Source of the DNA: Testudinibacter aquarius
Lineage (GTDB): Bacteria; Pseudomonadota; Gammaproteobacteria; Enterobacterales; Pasteurellaceae
NCBI RefSeq assembly: GCF_004342725.1
Contig: NZ_SMCP01000002.1
Span: 186,001 to 250,000, forward strand
DNA length: 64,000 nt
Reading direction: 5' to 3'
Made by a program: the position numbers and the translations under genes. Below are positions 19,130-27,818 of this stretch, in pieces. A model generated the notes under the pieces. That model had not been told where the DNA came from. It saw only the letters and a program-made list of their open reading frames with translations, and ran no database searches. Every line of letters begins with the position of its first letter. Within the stretch, counting starts at the first letter, position 1.

Positions 19130-20146
19130 TTATTGTCCGCTGCTTTCAAAGCTGAGATCTTTGACAATCCGTTTTGCCGTCGCCAATGGAATCTGCCCGA
19201 TTAGCGTGATTTCACGGTTATTCAGCACTTCGCTGTAAATCGTATTGCCTGCTTGCTGCCAGTAGTGCTCGCCCAATTTGTCTTCAATGTTATGATTGAT
19301 ATATAAACTGAAAGAGAAAAGCCCGTCACTAAACATCACGCTTTCTAACATGCCGATTTCCGTTTGATAGTATTCGTGCTTGATTTGTTGAAATCCCGGC
19401 GGCAGCCATGCCAAACGCCATTGTTGTTTACCCGGCAGTGCATCACCTTGTACATTAATCAACGGTGGTAAATTAAGTTGATCCAAACGACTGCTCAGCG
19501 TTTGTAATTCAATCGCATCTTGTTGCAGCGCAATCACCCGAAATTGCTCCAACAATTCACCATTACGTTCCAACATATCGCTGCGCAGTAACAGATGACT
19601 CTGCTCATCCAGCCATAAAACATACTGGTAACGAAAATCATCTTTCGGCAGCAGCCGAATCACTTGAGCAACCCGATCAGCAATACGGGTTTTACCGGCA
19701 TCCACAAAATCATAATAGCTTTTCAGCTTATCATAATCCGCATAGACCACACTGGGAATATTGTCCAAAATATACGGACCTTTAATACTGAACGGCTGAT
19801 AGCCGTTGCCGTAATAACTGATAATAGCATCACGTTGCACCACTTCCTGCTGCACACCGTCCAAAGCGGATAATTGAGCGTAATGGCGCTGATTGGCAAA
19901 AACGTGGCGATATTGGTAGCTGTTAACCTGATTCGGTAAGATTTGGATAAACGCCATTTCATAATTGCCGTGGCGCCATGTTTGCGCCATTCGTTGCAGT
20001 GTATCCAGCAGTGTCGCAGGCAATGCCGGATTTTGCACCGGCTCGCCCAATGGCTGAAGTGCCGGTTGGCTATTCTGTTGTGCGTTTAATATGCTAGAAA
20101 AGGTTAGGGTTGCACAGATAACCCATACTGTTTTAAATAACTTCAT
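19130..20146 (-). CDS. rseB: Sigma-E regulatory protein RseB
   Basis: 338 residues with a Sec signal peptide (cut near LNAQQ, about residue 23) and the two-domain MucB/RseB fold. It binds the periplasmic part of RseA and shields it from DegS until lipopolysaccharide intermediates displace it. Recognisable are MAQTWRHGNYEM near the mature N-terminus and LPPGFQQIKHEY in the C-terminal domain. It is separated from rseA by 150 bases holding a hairpin and a mobile-element-like palindrome, unusually far for this operon. Confidence 0.94.
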   Translation of the reverse strand: MKLFKTVWVICATLTFSSILNAQQNSQPALQPLGEPVQNPALPATLLDTLQRMAQTWRHGNYEMAFIQILPNQVNSYQYRHVFANQRHYAQLSALDGVQQEVVQRDAIISYYGNGYQPFSIKGPYILDNIPSVVYADYDKLKSYYDFVDAGKTRIADRVAQVIRLLPKDDFRYQYVLWLDEQSHLLLRSDMLERNGELLEQFRVIALQQDAIELQTLSSRLDQLNLPPLINVQGDALPGKQQWRLAWLPPGFQQIKHEYYQTEIGMLESVMFSDGLFSFSLYINHNIEDKLGEHYWQQAGNTIYSEVLNNREITLIGQIPLATAKRIVKDLSFESSGQ

Positions 20147-20171
20147 AAAGGTCTCAACATAAACCGACTAG

Positions 20172-20240
20172 AGTGGATTAAATTTGTTTTAAGATAAAGT
20201 AGCAGAACCATAGGCAACATTAGAACCAATTTAATTCACT
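20172..20240. repeat. Short element with near-inverted terminal repeats between rseA and rseB
   Basis: AGTGGATTAAATTTG at 20172-20186 and CCAATTTAATTCACT at 20226-20240 are inverted repeats with 13 of 15 positions matching. The 69-bp unit has no coding capacity. It looks like a solo remnant of a terminal-repeat element; no family is assigned. Confidence 0.6.
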
Positions 20241-20250
20241 ATAAAACAAA

Positions 20251-20272
20251 TTCACCACCCAAAGGTGGTGAA
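20251..20272 (-). terminator. Hairpin after rseA, possible attenuator
   Basis: TTCACCACC and GGTGGTGAA form a 9-bp perfect stem with a 4-base loop. On the minus strand it is followed by TTTGTTTTAT, so it resembles an intrinsic terminator inside the rpoE operon, before rseB. Confidence 0.7.
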
Positions 20273-20296
20273 TATCATCATCGCATTATGGTTTGC

Positions 20297-20884
20297 TTAC
20301 TCACGGCTAGCGGCAGCACTCAAGGGCTGAGTATGGCTGCGGCGCTGCAATTCATAATTTTGTAGCATCATATTAATCCGCTTGCTTTGCTGTTCAAGCT
20401 GCGCCTGAGTCGGCACATCTTGGCTTGGAGCATTATAGCTGACTTGCTGAATATTATTGGTAAATGGCAGCGTTTGCAACACCGGGTTATCAGCAACCGC
20501 TACGCCATGGTCATTTTGTAGATAATTCTGTACGCCAAACACCGCAACCAAGCACACAGTTGCCGCCACAGCAACTTGAGTTAGCGGCGCAAACAAACCT
20601 TTGAGTTTTTGCATAAACGGCAATTTTTCTACTTCGACTGGCGTTGGTTGAGCCACTGTCGCTTGGGCAGCAAAGTGCGGTGCCGGCTCTGCGTCAATCA
20701 GCGTCGCCATTTTCGCGGTAAAATCGGCACCGAGCAGCACCGTCGTTTCCTGACGTACCACGGTACGCACCAGATGGTAGTGATTCCATGCCTGTTGAAG
20801 TTCTTCATCTTGGCAGAGAGAATCAAGCAAATGATCATTTTGATATTCTCCATCCAGATAAGCTGAAAGCAACTCTTTTTGCAT
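20297..20884 (-). CDS. rseA: Anti-sigma-E factor RseA
   Basis: 195 residues. The N-terminal cytoplasmic domain (about 1-80, beginning QKELLSAYLDGEY) binds sigma-E, a single membrane helix spans about 101-118, and a periplasmic tail follows for RseB binding and DegS cleavage. Alanines around the membrane face fit RseP cleavage. It lies 68 bases after rpoE in the same operon. Confidence 0.95.
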   Translation of the reverse strand: MQKELLSAYLDGEYQNDHLLDSLCQDEELQQAWNHYHLVRTVVRQETTVLLGADFTAKMATLIDAEPAPHFAAQATVAQPTPVEVEKLPFMQKLKGLFAPLTQVAVAATVCLVAVFGVQNYLQNDHGVAVADNPVLQTLPFTNNIQQVSYNAPSQDVPTQAQLEQQSKRINMMLQNYELQRRSHTQPLSAAASRE

Positions 20885-20952
20885 TTTAATCTACTCCGCT
20901 ATTTTTAATCAATTTTTAGTAAACTATTCAGTTAACTTAAGTTTCGTCAATA

Positions 20953-21534
20953 TTAACGTTCGTTGTTGATTAGAGGTGAAATCTTGCTGTCGATAATTTC
21001 CCTTGCCCGAAAAATGCGGGAACGTACCGTTCCGACCGGACAATCCATAATCTCAGCAATCTCTTCGTAACTCAATCCCTCTAACTCCCTCAATGTAATT
21101 GAGGTTTTTAATTCTTCCGGTAGAGCGGCAATCGTTTCAAACACGATTTTTTTCAATTCCGACGATAAAATCAAATTTTCCGGCGTATCAATATTTCTCA
21201 AACTGTCGCCGGCATCATAAGTTTCTGCATCTTCAGCCTGAATATCTTCACTGGGTGGGCGCCGCCCTTGTGCCGTGAGATAATTTTTTGCCGTATTGAC
21301 GGCAATCCGATAAAGCCAGGTATAAAATGCGCTATCGCCACGAAACAGTTCCAAAGAGCGGTAGGCTTTAATAAAAGTTTCCTGCACCACATCCGGAATA
21401 TCGTTTGCCGAAACATAGCGGGTCAGCAACCCTGCCACTTTATTTTGGTGGCGTGCAACCAACAAATTAAATGCTTTTTTATCACCTTGCTGTGCCTTTT
21501 CTACCAGAGCCTGATCTGTTAGTTGTTCACTCAT
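20953..21534 (-). CDS. rpoE: RNA polymerase sigma-E factor
   Basis: 193 residues, ECF sigma factor. Region 2 (about 25-95, with PDVVQETFIKAYRSL and FYTWLYRIAVNTAKNYL) and region 4 (about 130-185, with LEGLSYEEIAEIM and CPVGTVRSRIFRARE) are intact. It drives the envelope-stress response to misfolded outer-membrane proteins. A consensus-like sigma-E promoter lies upstream, indicating autoregulation. Confidence 0.97.
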   Translation of the reverse strand: MSEQLTDQALVEKAQQGDKKAFNLLVARHQNKVAGLLTRYVSANDIPDVVQETFIKAYRSLELFRGDSAFYTWLYRIAVNTAKNYLTAQGRRPPSEDIQAEDAETYDAGDSLRNIDTPENLILSSELKKIVFETIAALPEELKTSITLRELEGLSYEEIAEIMDCPVGTVRSRIFRAREIIDSKISPLINNER

Positions 21535-21605
21535 CAGAAGTGAATCTCCTTACCTCATATTACGCTAACAATCCAATTGCAATGACAGCAGGTCGGTATA
21601 CTGAA

Positions 21606-21633
21606 TTAGAGAGCACAATTTTTTAAAAGTTCA
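21606..21633 (-). promoter_or_regulatory. Sigma-E-dependent promoter of rpoE
   Basis: On the minus strand a TGAACTT box (21627-21633) is followed after exactly 16 bases by TCTAA (21606-21610), close to the sigma-E consensus GGAACTT-N16-TCTGA. It lies about 72 bases upstream of the rpoE start codon. Confidence 0.82.
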
Positions 21634-21662
21634 ATTTTTATAAAAATTATCTTAATTATTTC

Positions 21663-21914
21663 TTAATTTTTGCTTAAATGCGCTTGAATCAGTCGTACCA
21701 TTTCGTCCAACGCCGGAGTGGGGGCGGATTGTTGGTTCATCAGCCAGCGAAACAGCTCGGGATCGGTGTAATCCAATAATTCAACAAAAGTCGCCTTTTG
21801 TGCGTCAGAAAGATGCTCAAACCGATTTTGGTAAAACGGCATAATCATAAAATCCAGCTCCAACATGCCGCGCCGACAAGCCCATGCGATTTTTAATTGA
21901 TTGTATTGCCCCAT
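21663..21914 (-). CDS. sdhE: FAD assembly factor SdhE
   Basis: 83 residues with the SdhE/CptB signature RGMLELD at residues 15-21. The family promotes covalent FAD attachment to the flavoprotein subunits of succinate dehydrogenase and fumarate reductase. Many Pasteurellaceae rely on fumarate reductase, so FrdA is the likely client; this is inference. It lies between the rpmG terminator and the rpoE promoter and seems to be transcribed on its own. Confidence 0.92.
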   Translation of the reverse strand: MGQYNQLKIAWACRRGMLELDFMIMPFYQNRFEHLSDAQKATFVELLDYTDPELFRWLMNQQSAPTPALDEMVRLIQAHLSKN

Positions 21915-21990
21915 CTTTCCTTCCTATGCTTGCAGCGATTTAAGCCTCGAATGGCGCAAATCATACCATAATTCTTTAAACCGCAGGCAT

Positions 21991-22020
21991 AAAAAAACCC
22001 GACATCACATCGGGCTTTTT
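21991..22020 (-). terminator. Intrinsic terminator of rpmB-rpmG
   Basis: On the minus strand AAGCCCGA pairs with TCGGGTTT around a short loop, followed by a T run. Confidence 0.93.
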
Positions 22021-22035
22021 CATTAAAAACAAAAA

Positions 22036-22206
22036 TTATTTAATTTTTGCTTCTTTGTACAGAACGTGCTTACGAACAACGGGATCATATTTTTTGATCT
22101 CCATTTTTTCAGGCATGTTACGTTTGTTTTTTGTCGTAGTGTAGAAATGACCTGTTTCAGCAGTAGAAACCAGTTTGATTTTCTCACGAGCACCTTTACT
22201 TGCCAT
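22036..22206 (-). CDS. rpmG: 50S ribosomal protein L33
   Basis: A 56-residue basic protein read directly from the sequence, starting [20 protein letters not shown] and ending [11 protein letters not shown]. It is the cysteine-free (zinc-independent) L33 form. It follows rpmB by 11 bases and ends just before the operon terminator. The AAGGAT upstream of the ATG serves as ribosome site. Confidence 0.97.
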   Translation of the reverse strand: MASKGAREKIKLVSTAETGHFYTTTKNKRNMPEKMEIKKYDPVVRKHVLYKEAKIK

Positions 22207-22217
22207 AATTCAGATCC

Positions 22218-22454
22218 TTAAAATTTTTCGCCTTTGGCACGCAGATCAGCCAAAACTGAATCAATGCCTTTTTTATCAATAATTCGCATACCTTTGGCAG
22301 AAACGCGCAAAGTGACGAATCTTTTCTCACTTTCAACCCAAAAACGGTGAGAGTGTAAATTCGGTAGAAAACGACGCTTGGTCGCATTCATTGCGTGCGA
22401 ACGGTTGTTACCAACTGCCGGACGCTTGCCTGTTACTTGACAGACTCTAGACAT
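22218..22454 (-). CDS. rpmB: 50S ribosomal protein L28
   Basis: 78 residues, full length, beginning [20 protein letters not shown]. It is the first gene of the rpmB-rpmG operon. A GGAG site precedes the ATG, and a GC-rich structured leader lies 38 bases upstream of the start. Confidence 0.98.
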   Translation of the reverse strand: MSRVCQVTGKRPAVGNNRSHAMNATKRRFLPNLHSHRFWVESEKRFVTLRVSAKGMRIIDKKGIDSVLADLRAKGEKF

Positions 22455-22491
22455 GGTTAATTCTCCAATAAAACTTATTTAGCTCGAGCTT

Positions 22492-22546
22492 CGTGGTTCG
22501 GATCCCGCCTTGCGGTAACCTCGTCAGGTGTGTAACCCGACCCACG
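22492..22546 (-). promoter_or_regulatory. Structured 5' leader of rpmB-rpmG, three-way junction
   Basis: CGTGG (22492-22496) pairs with CCACG (22542-22546), and CGG (22499-22501) with CCG (22537-22539). Inside this stem are two hairpins: CCGC/GCGG (22505-22515) and ACCT/AGGT (22518-22529). The compact fold in front of a ribosomal protein operon suggests feedback control or RNA processing. I cannot name a described leader class for it. Confidence 0.55.
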
Positions 22547-22669
22547 CCAATATTAAAGGTGGGGGATTATACCATTTTTTTGCAGTGACTCAAGTATAAA
22601 AACAGATTAAATCCAATTTTCAGCGAGCAGCGGATCTTTTCCTTCTTGTGGCCGGATCATTTTCTCTCT

Positions 22670-23365
22670 TTATAACCAACCCAGCTCGGAGAACGCTCGG
22701 TAGCTGCCATGGCCGATAACAAAATGATCCAGCAACCGCACTTCGACCAGATCGCATGCCAAACGGATCCGATCGGTAATCGCACGATCGGCATCGCTCG
22801 GCTCAGCAATACCGGACGGATGGTTATGTGCTAAAATCAAGGCCGCGGCATTATAGGCCAGTGCGGTTTTCACAATCTCACGCGGATGCACATAGGCGCT
22901 GTTGATACTGCCGAGAAACATCTCCTCTTGTTTAATCAAACGATGTTGATTGTCTAAAAACAGCACTAAAAAGACTTCTCGCTGCCGTGCTTCCAATTCA
23001 GTTTGCAAATACAGCCGTACGGTTTCCGGATTGGAAAACACCACCTCACGCCGTAATTCTTGCTGCAAATAACGCCTGGTCATCTCTTTGCATGCCTGCA
23101 ATTGAATATATTGTGTCAGCCCCAGGCCTTTCATCTGACAAAACTGCTGCTGATCCACATTCAGCAATTCGCGCAATGAACCGAAATGCGCCAACACCTG
23201 CGCCGCCAATGTCATCACAGGGCAGCCTTTAATCCCGGTACGCAAAAAGATCGCCAGCAGCTCTTGGTCAGATAATTGTGCTGCACCATAATGCAGCAAC
23301 TTTTCACGCGGCATCAGTTCATGCAAGCTGAGATCGATTGATATTCCCTTGTTTTCACTCTTCAT
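22670..23365 (-). CDS. radC: RadC/YicR family JAB-domain protein
   Basis: 231 residues with an N-terminal helix-hairpin-helix-like part (about 20-100) and a C-terminal JAB/MPN domain whose metal motif is HNHPSG followed by SDAD (about residues 175-190). The name comes from an E. coli mutation later traced to recG, so a DNA-repair role is not established. In H. influenzae family members are induced with competence genes; no competence box was identified here. An upstream TTG could add nine residues; the ATG is preferred. Confidence 0.9.
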   Translation of the reverse strand: MKSENKGISIDLSLHELMPREKLLHYGAAQLSDQELLAIFLRTGIKGCPVMTLAAQVLAHFGSLRELLNVDQQQFCQMKGLGLTQYIQLQACKEMTRRYLQQELRREVVFSNPETVRLYLQTELEARQREVFLVLFLDNQHRLIKQEEMFLGSINSAYVHPREIVKTALAYNAAALILAHNHPSGIAEPSDADRAITDRIRLACDLVEVRLLDHFVIGHGSYRAFSELGWL

Positions 23366-23557
23366 ACCACACCAGCTCTTCTTAAAAGACAAGTAAAACA
23401 GCAGTTTGCTTGCCTACGCTGCGGAAGAAAACGGTGGATAACTATTTTTGCGATCCAGCGCGTAAAACCCGTAACCAAGCTACCCTAGCCCAAGCGAGAA
23501 AATTCCAGTAAAATAGTGCAAATTGATTAACAGAAATCACAACTTGAGAACCTCGCC

Positions 23558-24775
23558 ATGTCGGAATTAAACGGAAAACGCATTGTCGTCGGTATCAGCG
23601 GCGGAATTGCTGCCTATAAAAGCATAGAACTGATCCGCTTGTTACGCAAAAGCCATGCCGAAGTACGGGTGGTGTTGACCGAAGCGGCAACTCACTTTGT
23701 CACGCCGCTGACCTTGCAGGCAATTTCCGCTAATCCGGTGGCGGATTCGCTGCTGGATCCACAAGCCGAGTTGGCAATGGGGCATATTGAATTGGCAAAA
23801 TGGGCAGACTGTATCGTGATTGCCCCTGCTACTGCCGATTTGCTGGCACGCCTTGCTGTCGGCATTGCCAATGATCTGTTGACGACGATTTGCCTTGCCA
23901 GTGCAGCCCCGATTTTGTTAGCACCGGCAATGAATCAACAGATGTATCGCCAAGCCGTCGTGCAGCAAAATTTATCCTTGTTGCAACAACGTGGCTTGAA
24001 ACTGATTGGACCCAATGACGGTGAGCAAGCTTGTGGTGATGTCGGTGCCGGGCGTATGTCTGAACCGCATGAAATTTTCAACCACATTCAAACCGCACTT
24101 TCAACCGAGCAGCCATTTAAAGGCCTAAAAGTGACCATCACCGCCGGTCCGACGCGCGAAGCGATCGATCCGGTGCGTTTTATCAGTAATCACAGTTCCG
24201 GTAAAATGGGATTTGCTTTAGCGCGTGCTTTTGCCGAACAAGGCGCACAAGTCAGTTTGGTGGCCGGTCCGGTCAATTTGGCTACGCCACAAAATGTACG
24301 GCGCTACGATGTGGAATCGGCACAACAGATGCACGATGTCACCTTATCCCTGGCGCCACAGCAAGATATTGTGATCGGCTGCGCTGCAGTGGCGGACTAT
24401 CGCATGCAAACCGTTGCCGAGCAAAAACTGAAAAAAACCGATGACAGTGAGCAACTGGTGTTAACCTTAGTCAAAAATCCGGATATCATCGCTGCGGTCG
24501 CAGCACTATCAGCACAGCGCCCGTTTGTGGTCGGCTTCGCTGCCGAAACACAAGCGGTGCTGGATTATGCGGCGCAAAAACTGCAACGCAAAAATCTGGA
24601 CATGATCTGTGCCAACGATGTTGCACTGCAAGGACAGGGTTTCAACAGTGAACACAATGCCTTAACCGTGCTGTGGAAAGGCGGGCAACAGCAGCTGCCA
24701 CTCAGTGATAAATATAGCTTGAGCCAAAAACTGGCGGCATTGATCGTACAGCAATATCGTGCTAGCCAAAGCTAA
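23558..24775 (+). CDS. coaBC: Bifunctional phosphopantothenoylcysteine decarboxylase / PPC synthetase
   Basis: 405 residues, full length. The N-terminal flavin-dependent CoaC ([10 protein letters not shown], then the substrate-recognition clamp PAMNQQM) decarboxylates PPC. The C-terminal CoaB (about residue 190 on, starting [18 protein letters not shown]) joins phosphopantothenate to cysteine with CTP; KKTD is conserved. Two steps of coenzyme A synthesis. It is followed 29 bases later by dut, the conserved coaBC-dut-slmA order. Confidence 0.98.
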   Translation: MSELNGKRIVVGISGGIAAYKSIELIRLLRKSHAEVRVVLTEAATHFVTPLTLQAISANPVADSLLDPQAELAMGHIELAKWADCIVIAPATADLLARLAVGIANDLLTTICLASAAPILLAPAMNQQMYRQAVVQQNLSLLQQRGLKLIGPNDGEQACGDVGAGRMSEPHEIFNHIQTALSTEQPFKGLKVTITAGPTREAIDPVRFISNHSSGKMGFALARAFAEQGAQVSLVAGPVNLATPQNVRRYDVESAQQMHDVTLSLAPQQDIVIGCAAVADYRMQTVAEQKLKKTDDSEQLVLTLVKNPDIIAAVAALSAQRPFVVGFAAETQAVLDYAAQKLQRKNLDMICANDVALQGQGFNSEHNALTVLWKGGQQQLPLSDKYSLSQKLAALIVQQYRASQS

Positions 24776-24804
24776 AATAACAACATAAAAACGAGAATAT
24801 AAAA

Positions 24805-25260
24805 ATGAAAAAAATCGACATTAAAATTTTGGATTCACGCATCGGCAGCGAATTTCCGCTACCAAGTTATGCCACGCCCGGATCTGCCGGTTTGGATCTA
24901 CGCGCCTTGCTGACTGAACAGATCACTTTACAACCGGGTGAAACTCAACTGATCCCGACCGGTTTATCAATTTACGTTGCCGACCCCAATTTGGCAGCAG
25001 TTATCCTGCCTCGTTCCGGCTTGGGACATAAAAATGGTATTGTATTGGGCAATTTGGTCGGTCTGATCGACTCCGATTATCAAGGGCCGTTAATGGTGTC
25101 ATTGTGGAATCGTGGCAATACACCTTTCACGGTAGAGGTAGGGGATCGCATTGCACAACTGGTGTTTGTGCCGGTGGTGCAGGCTGAATTTAACGTTGTC
25201 ACCGAATTCGACCAGACCGAACGCGGCAGCGGCGGTTTCGGGCATTCTGGTAAACAATAA
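24805..25260 (+). CDS. dut: dUTP diphosphatase
   Basis: 151 residues of the trimeric dUTPase family with all five motifs visible: [41 protein letters not shown] and the C-terminal [11 protein letters not shown]. It removes dUTP and supplies dUMP for dTMP synthesis. It lies between coaBC and slmA. Confidence 0.98.
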   Translation: MKKIDIKILDSRIGSEFPLPSYATPGSAGLDLRALLTEQITLQPGETQLIPTGLSIYVADPNLAAVILPRSGLGHKNGIVLGNLVGLIDSDYQGPLMVSLWNRGNTPFTVEVGDRIAQLVFVPVVQAEFNVVTEFDQTERGSGGFGHSGKQ

Positions 25261-25266
25261 ACCGCA

Positions 25267-25884
25267 ATGAGTAGTTCTGTAAACAACAGCCCGTCGGCAA
25301 AACGCTCAATTAAAGAGCGGCGTAAACAGGTGCTGACCGTACTGGCGCATATGCTGCATTCCGACAAAGGCATGGAGCGCATCACCACCGCCCGTTTAGC
25401 GCAAGAGATCGGCGTGTCCGAAGCCGCACTTTATCGCTATTACCCGAGCAAAACCAAGATGTTCGAAGCGTTGATCGATCTGATTGAAGAGAATCTGCTG
25501 CACCGCATCAAGCAGTCGATAAAAAACGATACCGATACCGTGACTCGCATTCATAATATTATGCAAATGATTCTGGATTTTGCACGTAAGAATCCGGGCA
25601 TGACCCGAGTGCTGAGCGGACATGCGTTAATGTTTGAAGATCCGGCGCTCAAAGTGCGGGTCGTCAAATTTTTTGACGGTCTGGAATTGCAATTCAACAA
25701 TATTTTACAGATGCAGCGCTTACGCAACGGTAAAGCATTTGAAATTGATGAAAAAGTGATCGCAGCTCATCTGGTGACCTTTTGCGAAGGGCAATTTTTA
25801 CGCTATGTACGCACCAATTTCCGTCGCAGCAACCACAGTGAATTTGCACAACAATGGCCGTTATTTGCGTCCTTGTTAAAATAG
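25267..25884 (+). CDS. slmA: Nucleoid occlusion factor SlmA
   Basis: 205 residues of the TetR fold. The N-terminal helix-turn-helix is in [20 protein letters not shown] (about residues 42-61). SlmA binds chromosomal sites and blocks FtsZ polymers over the nucleoid. Six bases separate it from dut and seven from yheU, so the block is probably one transcript. Confidence 0.95.
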   Translation: MSSSVNNSPSAKRSIKERRKQVLTVLAHMLHSDKGMERITTARLAQEIGVSEAALYRYYPSKTKMFEALIDLIEENLLHRIKQSIKNDTDTVTRIHNIMQMILDFARKNPGMTRVLSGHALMFEDPALKVRVVKFFDGLELQFNNILQMQRLRNGKAFEIDEKVIAAHLVTFCEGQFLRYVRTNFRRSNHSEFAQQWPLFASLLK

Positions 25885-25891
25885 CGTTACT

Positions 25892-26116
25892 ATGATCATT
25901 CCATGGCAAGCATTAGCAGCAGAAACCCTCGACAATATCTTGGAATCTTTTGTGCTGCGTGAGGGAACTGATTACGGTGCAATCGAGCTGACACTGGCAC
26001 AAAAAAAGGCACAGCTACGTCGCCAACTGGAAGCAGGCAATGCCGTATTAGTGTGGTCAGAGCTACACCAATCGATTGATATAAAAGATAAAAAATTATT
26101 TTTACAAGCACAATAA
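25892..26116 (+). CDS. YheU family protein
   Basis: 74 residues of the YheU family (starts [17 protein letters not shown] and contains [10 protein letters not shown]). It has no signal peptide or membrane segment and no established function. Seven bases after slmA, 44 before crp. Confidence 0.88.
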   Translation: MIIPWQALAAETLDNILESFVLREGTDYGAIELTLAQKKAQLRRQLEAGNAVLVWSELHQSIDIKDKKLFLQAQ

Positions 26117-26160
26117 GCCGTATCGTTTAGAATACAGCAACATCGTTAAAAGAGGCATTT

Positions 26161-26805
26161 ATGCAAGATCAATTTGCAACAAAACCAACATCTTCAGATC
26201 CAACATTAGAGTGGTTTCTTTCTCATTGCCATATCCATAAATATCCGTCGAAAAGCACCTTGATTCACGCCGGTGAAAAGGCCGAAACGTTATACTATTT
26301 AATCAAAGGCACAGTTTCGGTATCGATTAAAGATGAAGACGGCAAAGAGATGATTCTTTCATATCTGAATCAAGGGGATTTTGTCGGCGAAATCGGGCTG
26401 TTTGAACAAGAAAGCGAACGCACTGCTTGGGTGCGAGCCAAAACCACTTGTGAGGTGGCAGAGATTTCCTATAAAAAATTCCGCCAACTGATTCAAATCA
26501 ATCCTGAAGTGCTAATGTACCTTTCGACTCAGCTGGCAAGACGCTTGCAACACACTTCCAAACAAGTCAGCAATCTGGCGTTTTTGGATGTGACCGGACG
26601 CATTGCACAAACGCTGCTAAATTTAGCCAGAATGCCGGAAGCCATGACACACCCTGATGGCATGCAAATCAAGATTACTCGTCAGGAAATCGGACAAATC
26701 GTCGGCTGCTCGCGCGAAACCGTCGGTCGAATTCTTAAAATGCTGGAAGATCAAAACCTGATCTCGGCACACGGTAAAACCATTGTGGTGTACGGCACCC
26801 GCTAA
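26161..26805 (+). CDS. crp: cAMP receptor protein (CRP)
   Basis: 214 residues. The cAMP pocket is in [18 protein letters not shown] (about residues 75-92), and the recognition helix in [14 protein letters not shown] (about 180-193) carries the R-E-R contacts to TGTGA. CRP-cAMP activates catabolic genes and, in Haemophilus, competence. Candidate CRP sites in this window precede eda, the DASS transporter and the cpdB/cof pair. Confidence 0.98.
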   Translation: MQDQFATKPTSSDPTLEWFLSHCHIHKYPSKSTLIHAGEKAETLYYLIKGTVSVSIKDEDGKEMILSYLNQGDFVGEIGLFEQESERTAWVRAKTTCEVAEISYKKFRQLIQINPEVLMYLSTQLARRLQHTSKQVSNLAFLDVTGRIAQTLLNLARMPEAMTHPDGMQIKITRQEIGQIVGCSRETVGRILKMLEDQNLISAHGKTIVVYGTR

Positions 26806-26826
26806 GACCGCACTTTATCATGTTAG

Positions 26827-26860
26827 AAGCCTTGCAGGGCGTGCTCTGCGGGGCTTTTTT
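26827..26860 (+). terminator. Intrinsic terminator of crp
   Basis: AAGCCTTGCAG pairs with CTGCGGGGCTT (one mismatched pair region), followed by a run of T. Confidence 0.87.
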
Positions 26861-26870
26861 ATTGTTTAAA

Positions 26871-26889
26871 GATAATAACAATTTTCATT
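26871..26889 (+). promoter_or_regulatory. Fur-box-like site before the methyltransferase gene
   Basis: The 19 bases beginning GATAATAACAATT match 13 of 19 positions of the Fur consensus, including the whole first hexamer GATAAT. A second GATAAT lies at about 26914. It is about 95 bases upstream of the methyltransferase start. Confidence 0.45.
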
Positions 26890-26981
26890 TGTCAAACACG
26901 CTGTACTTCTTTATGATAATACTTATTTAAAATATATCTTTAATCTGAGTCCAGAAGAATAAAAGGTGTGAAGGTGTGAAT

Positions 26982-27743
26982 ATGAAAAAAGAGGAAGTCG
27001 GACACAATTTTTTGGCACGCTTAGGCAAAACCCGCTTGCGTCCGGGCGGGCGACGTGCCACCGAATGGCTGATTGAACACGGTAACTTCAATTCTGACAG
27101 CCAAGTGCTGGAAGTGGCGTGCAATATGGCGACCACCGCGATCGGTTTGGCAAAGCAATACGGTTGCCAAATCACCGCTGTGGACTTGGACGAACAAGCA
27201 TTAAGCAAAGCCGAAGCCAATATTCAACGGCACGGCTTGCAAGATAAAATCCACCTCCAGCGTGCCAATGCCACCAAATTACCGTTTGACGACAACTGTT
27301 TTGATGTGGTGATCAACGAAGCGATGCTGACCATGTTACCGCTGGAAGCGAAGCGCAAAGCCGTCAGTGAATATTTTCGCGTGCTGAAACCGGGTGGCGT
27401 ATTGCTGACCCATGATGTAATGCTGACCCGTGATGACGACCCTGAAATCATCCAAGCGCTGCGTCATGCGATTAATATAACCGTCACACCGCTGAGCCAA
27501 GCAAACTGGCAAAAGCTGTTTCTGGAGTGCGGTTTTTCCCGTTGTGAATCGATTCATGACCGTATGACGCTATTGTCGCCAATCGGCATGATTTATGATG
27601 AAGGCATCGGCGGCACATTCAACATTGTACGTAATGCCCTAAAACCGCAAAATTTTCCAACCTTTAAGAAGATGTTTAAGCTGTTCAATGACCCACAACA
27701 GCGGCTGAATTTTATTGCGGTATGCAGCTATAAAGCCGAATAA
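26982..27743 (+). CDS. Class I SAM-dependent methyltransferase (HI_0095-like)
   Basis: 253 residues with a class I methyltransferase fold. The SAM site is an altered motif I, VLEVACNMATTAIGLA (about residues 47-62), where Asn-Met replaces the usual glycines, followed by the acidic end of strand 2 in AVDLDEQAL and motif III near LKPGGVLLTHDV. The C-terminal 80 residues are family-specific. It resembles H. influenzae HI_0095, of unknown substrate. GTG two codons upstream is possible, but GAAGG spacing favours the ATG. A Fur-like site upstream hints at iron control. Confidence 0.75.
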   Translation: MKKEEVGHNFLARLGKTRLRPGGRRATEWLIEHGNFNSDSQVLEVACNMATTAIGLAKQYGCQITAVDLDEQALSKAEANIQRHGLQDKIHLQRANATKLPFDDNCFDVVINEAMLTMLPLEAKRKAVSEYFRVLKPGGVLLTHDVMLTRDDDPEIIQALRHAINITVTPLSQANWQKLFLECGFSRCESIHDRMTLLSPIGMIYDEGIGGTFNIVRNALKPQNFPTFKKMFKLFNDPQQRLNFIAVCSYKAE

Positions 27744-27789
27744 CTAATCCAAATAACTCGCGACCGCACTTTTCTAATCGCCTTTTTCT

Positions 27790-27818
27790 AACCGCACTTT
27801 CAACTAAAAAGTGCGGTT
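27790..27818. terminator. Facing uptake-motif terminator, methyltransferase / trmO
   Basis: AACCGCACTTT and AAAGTGCGGTT form an 11-bp stem; a third uptake motif lies just left (about 27763). The right arm runs into the last codons of trmO, so the terminator overlaps coding sequence. Confidence 0.85.
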
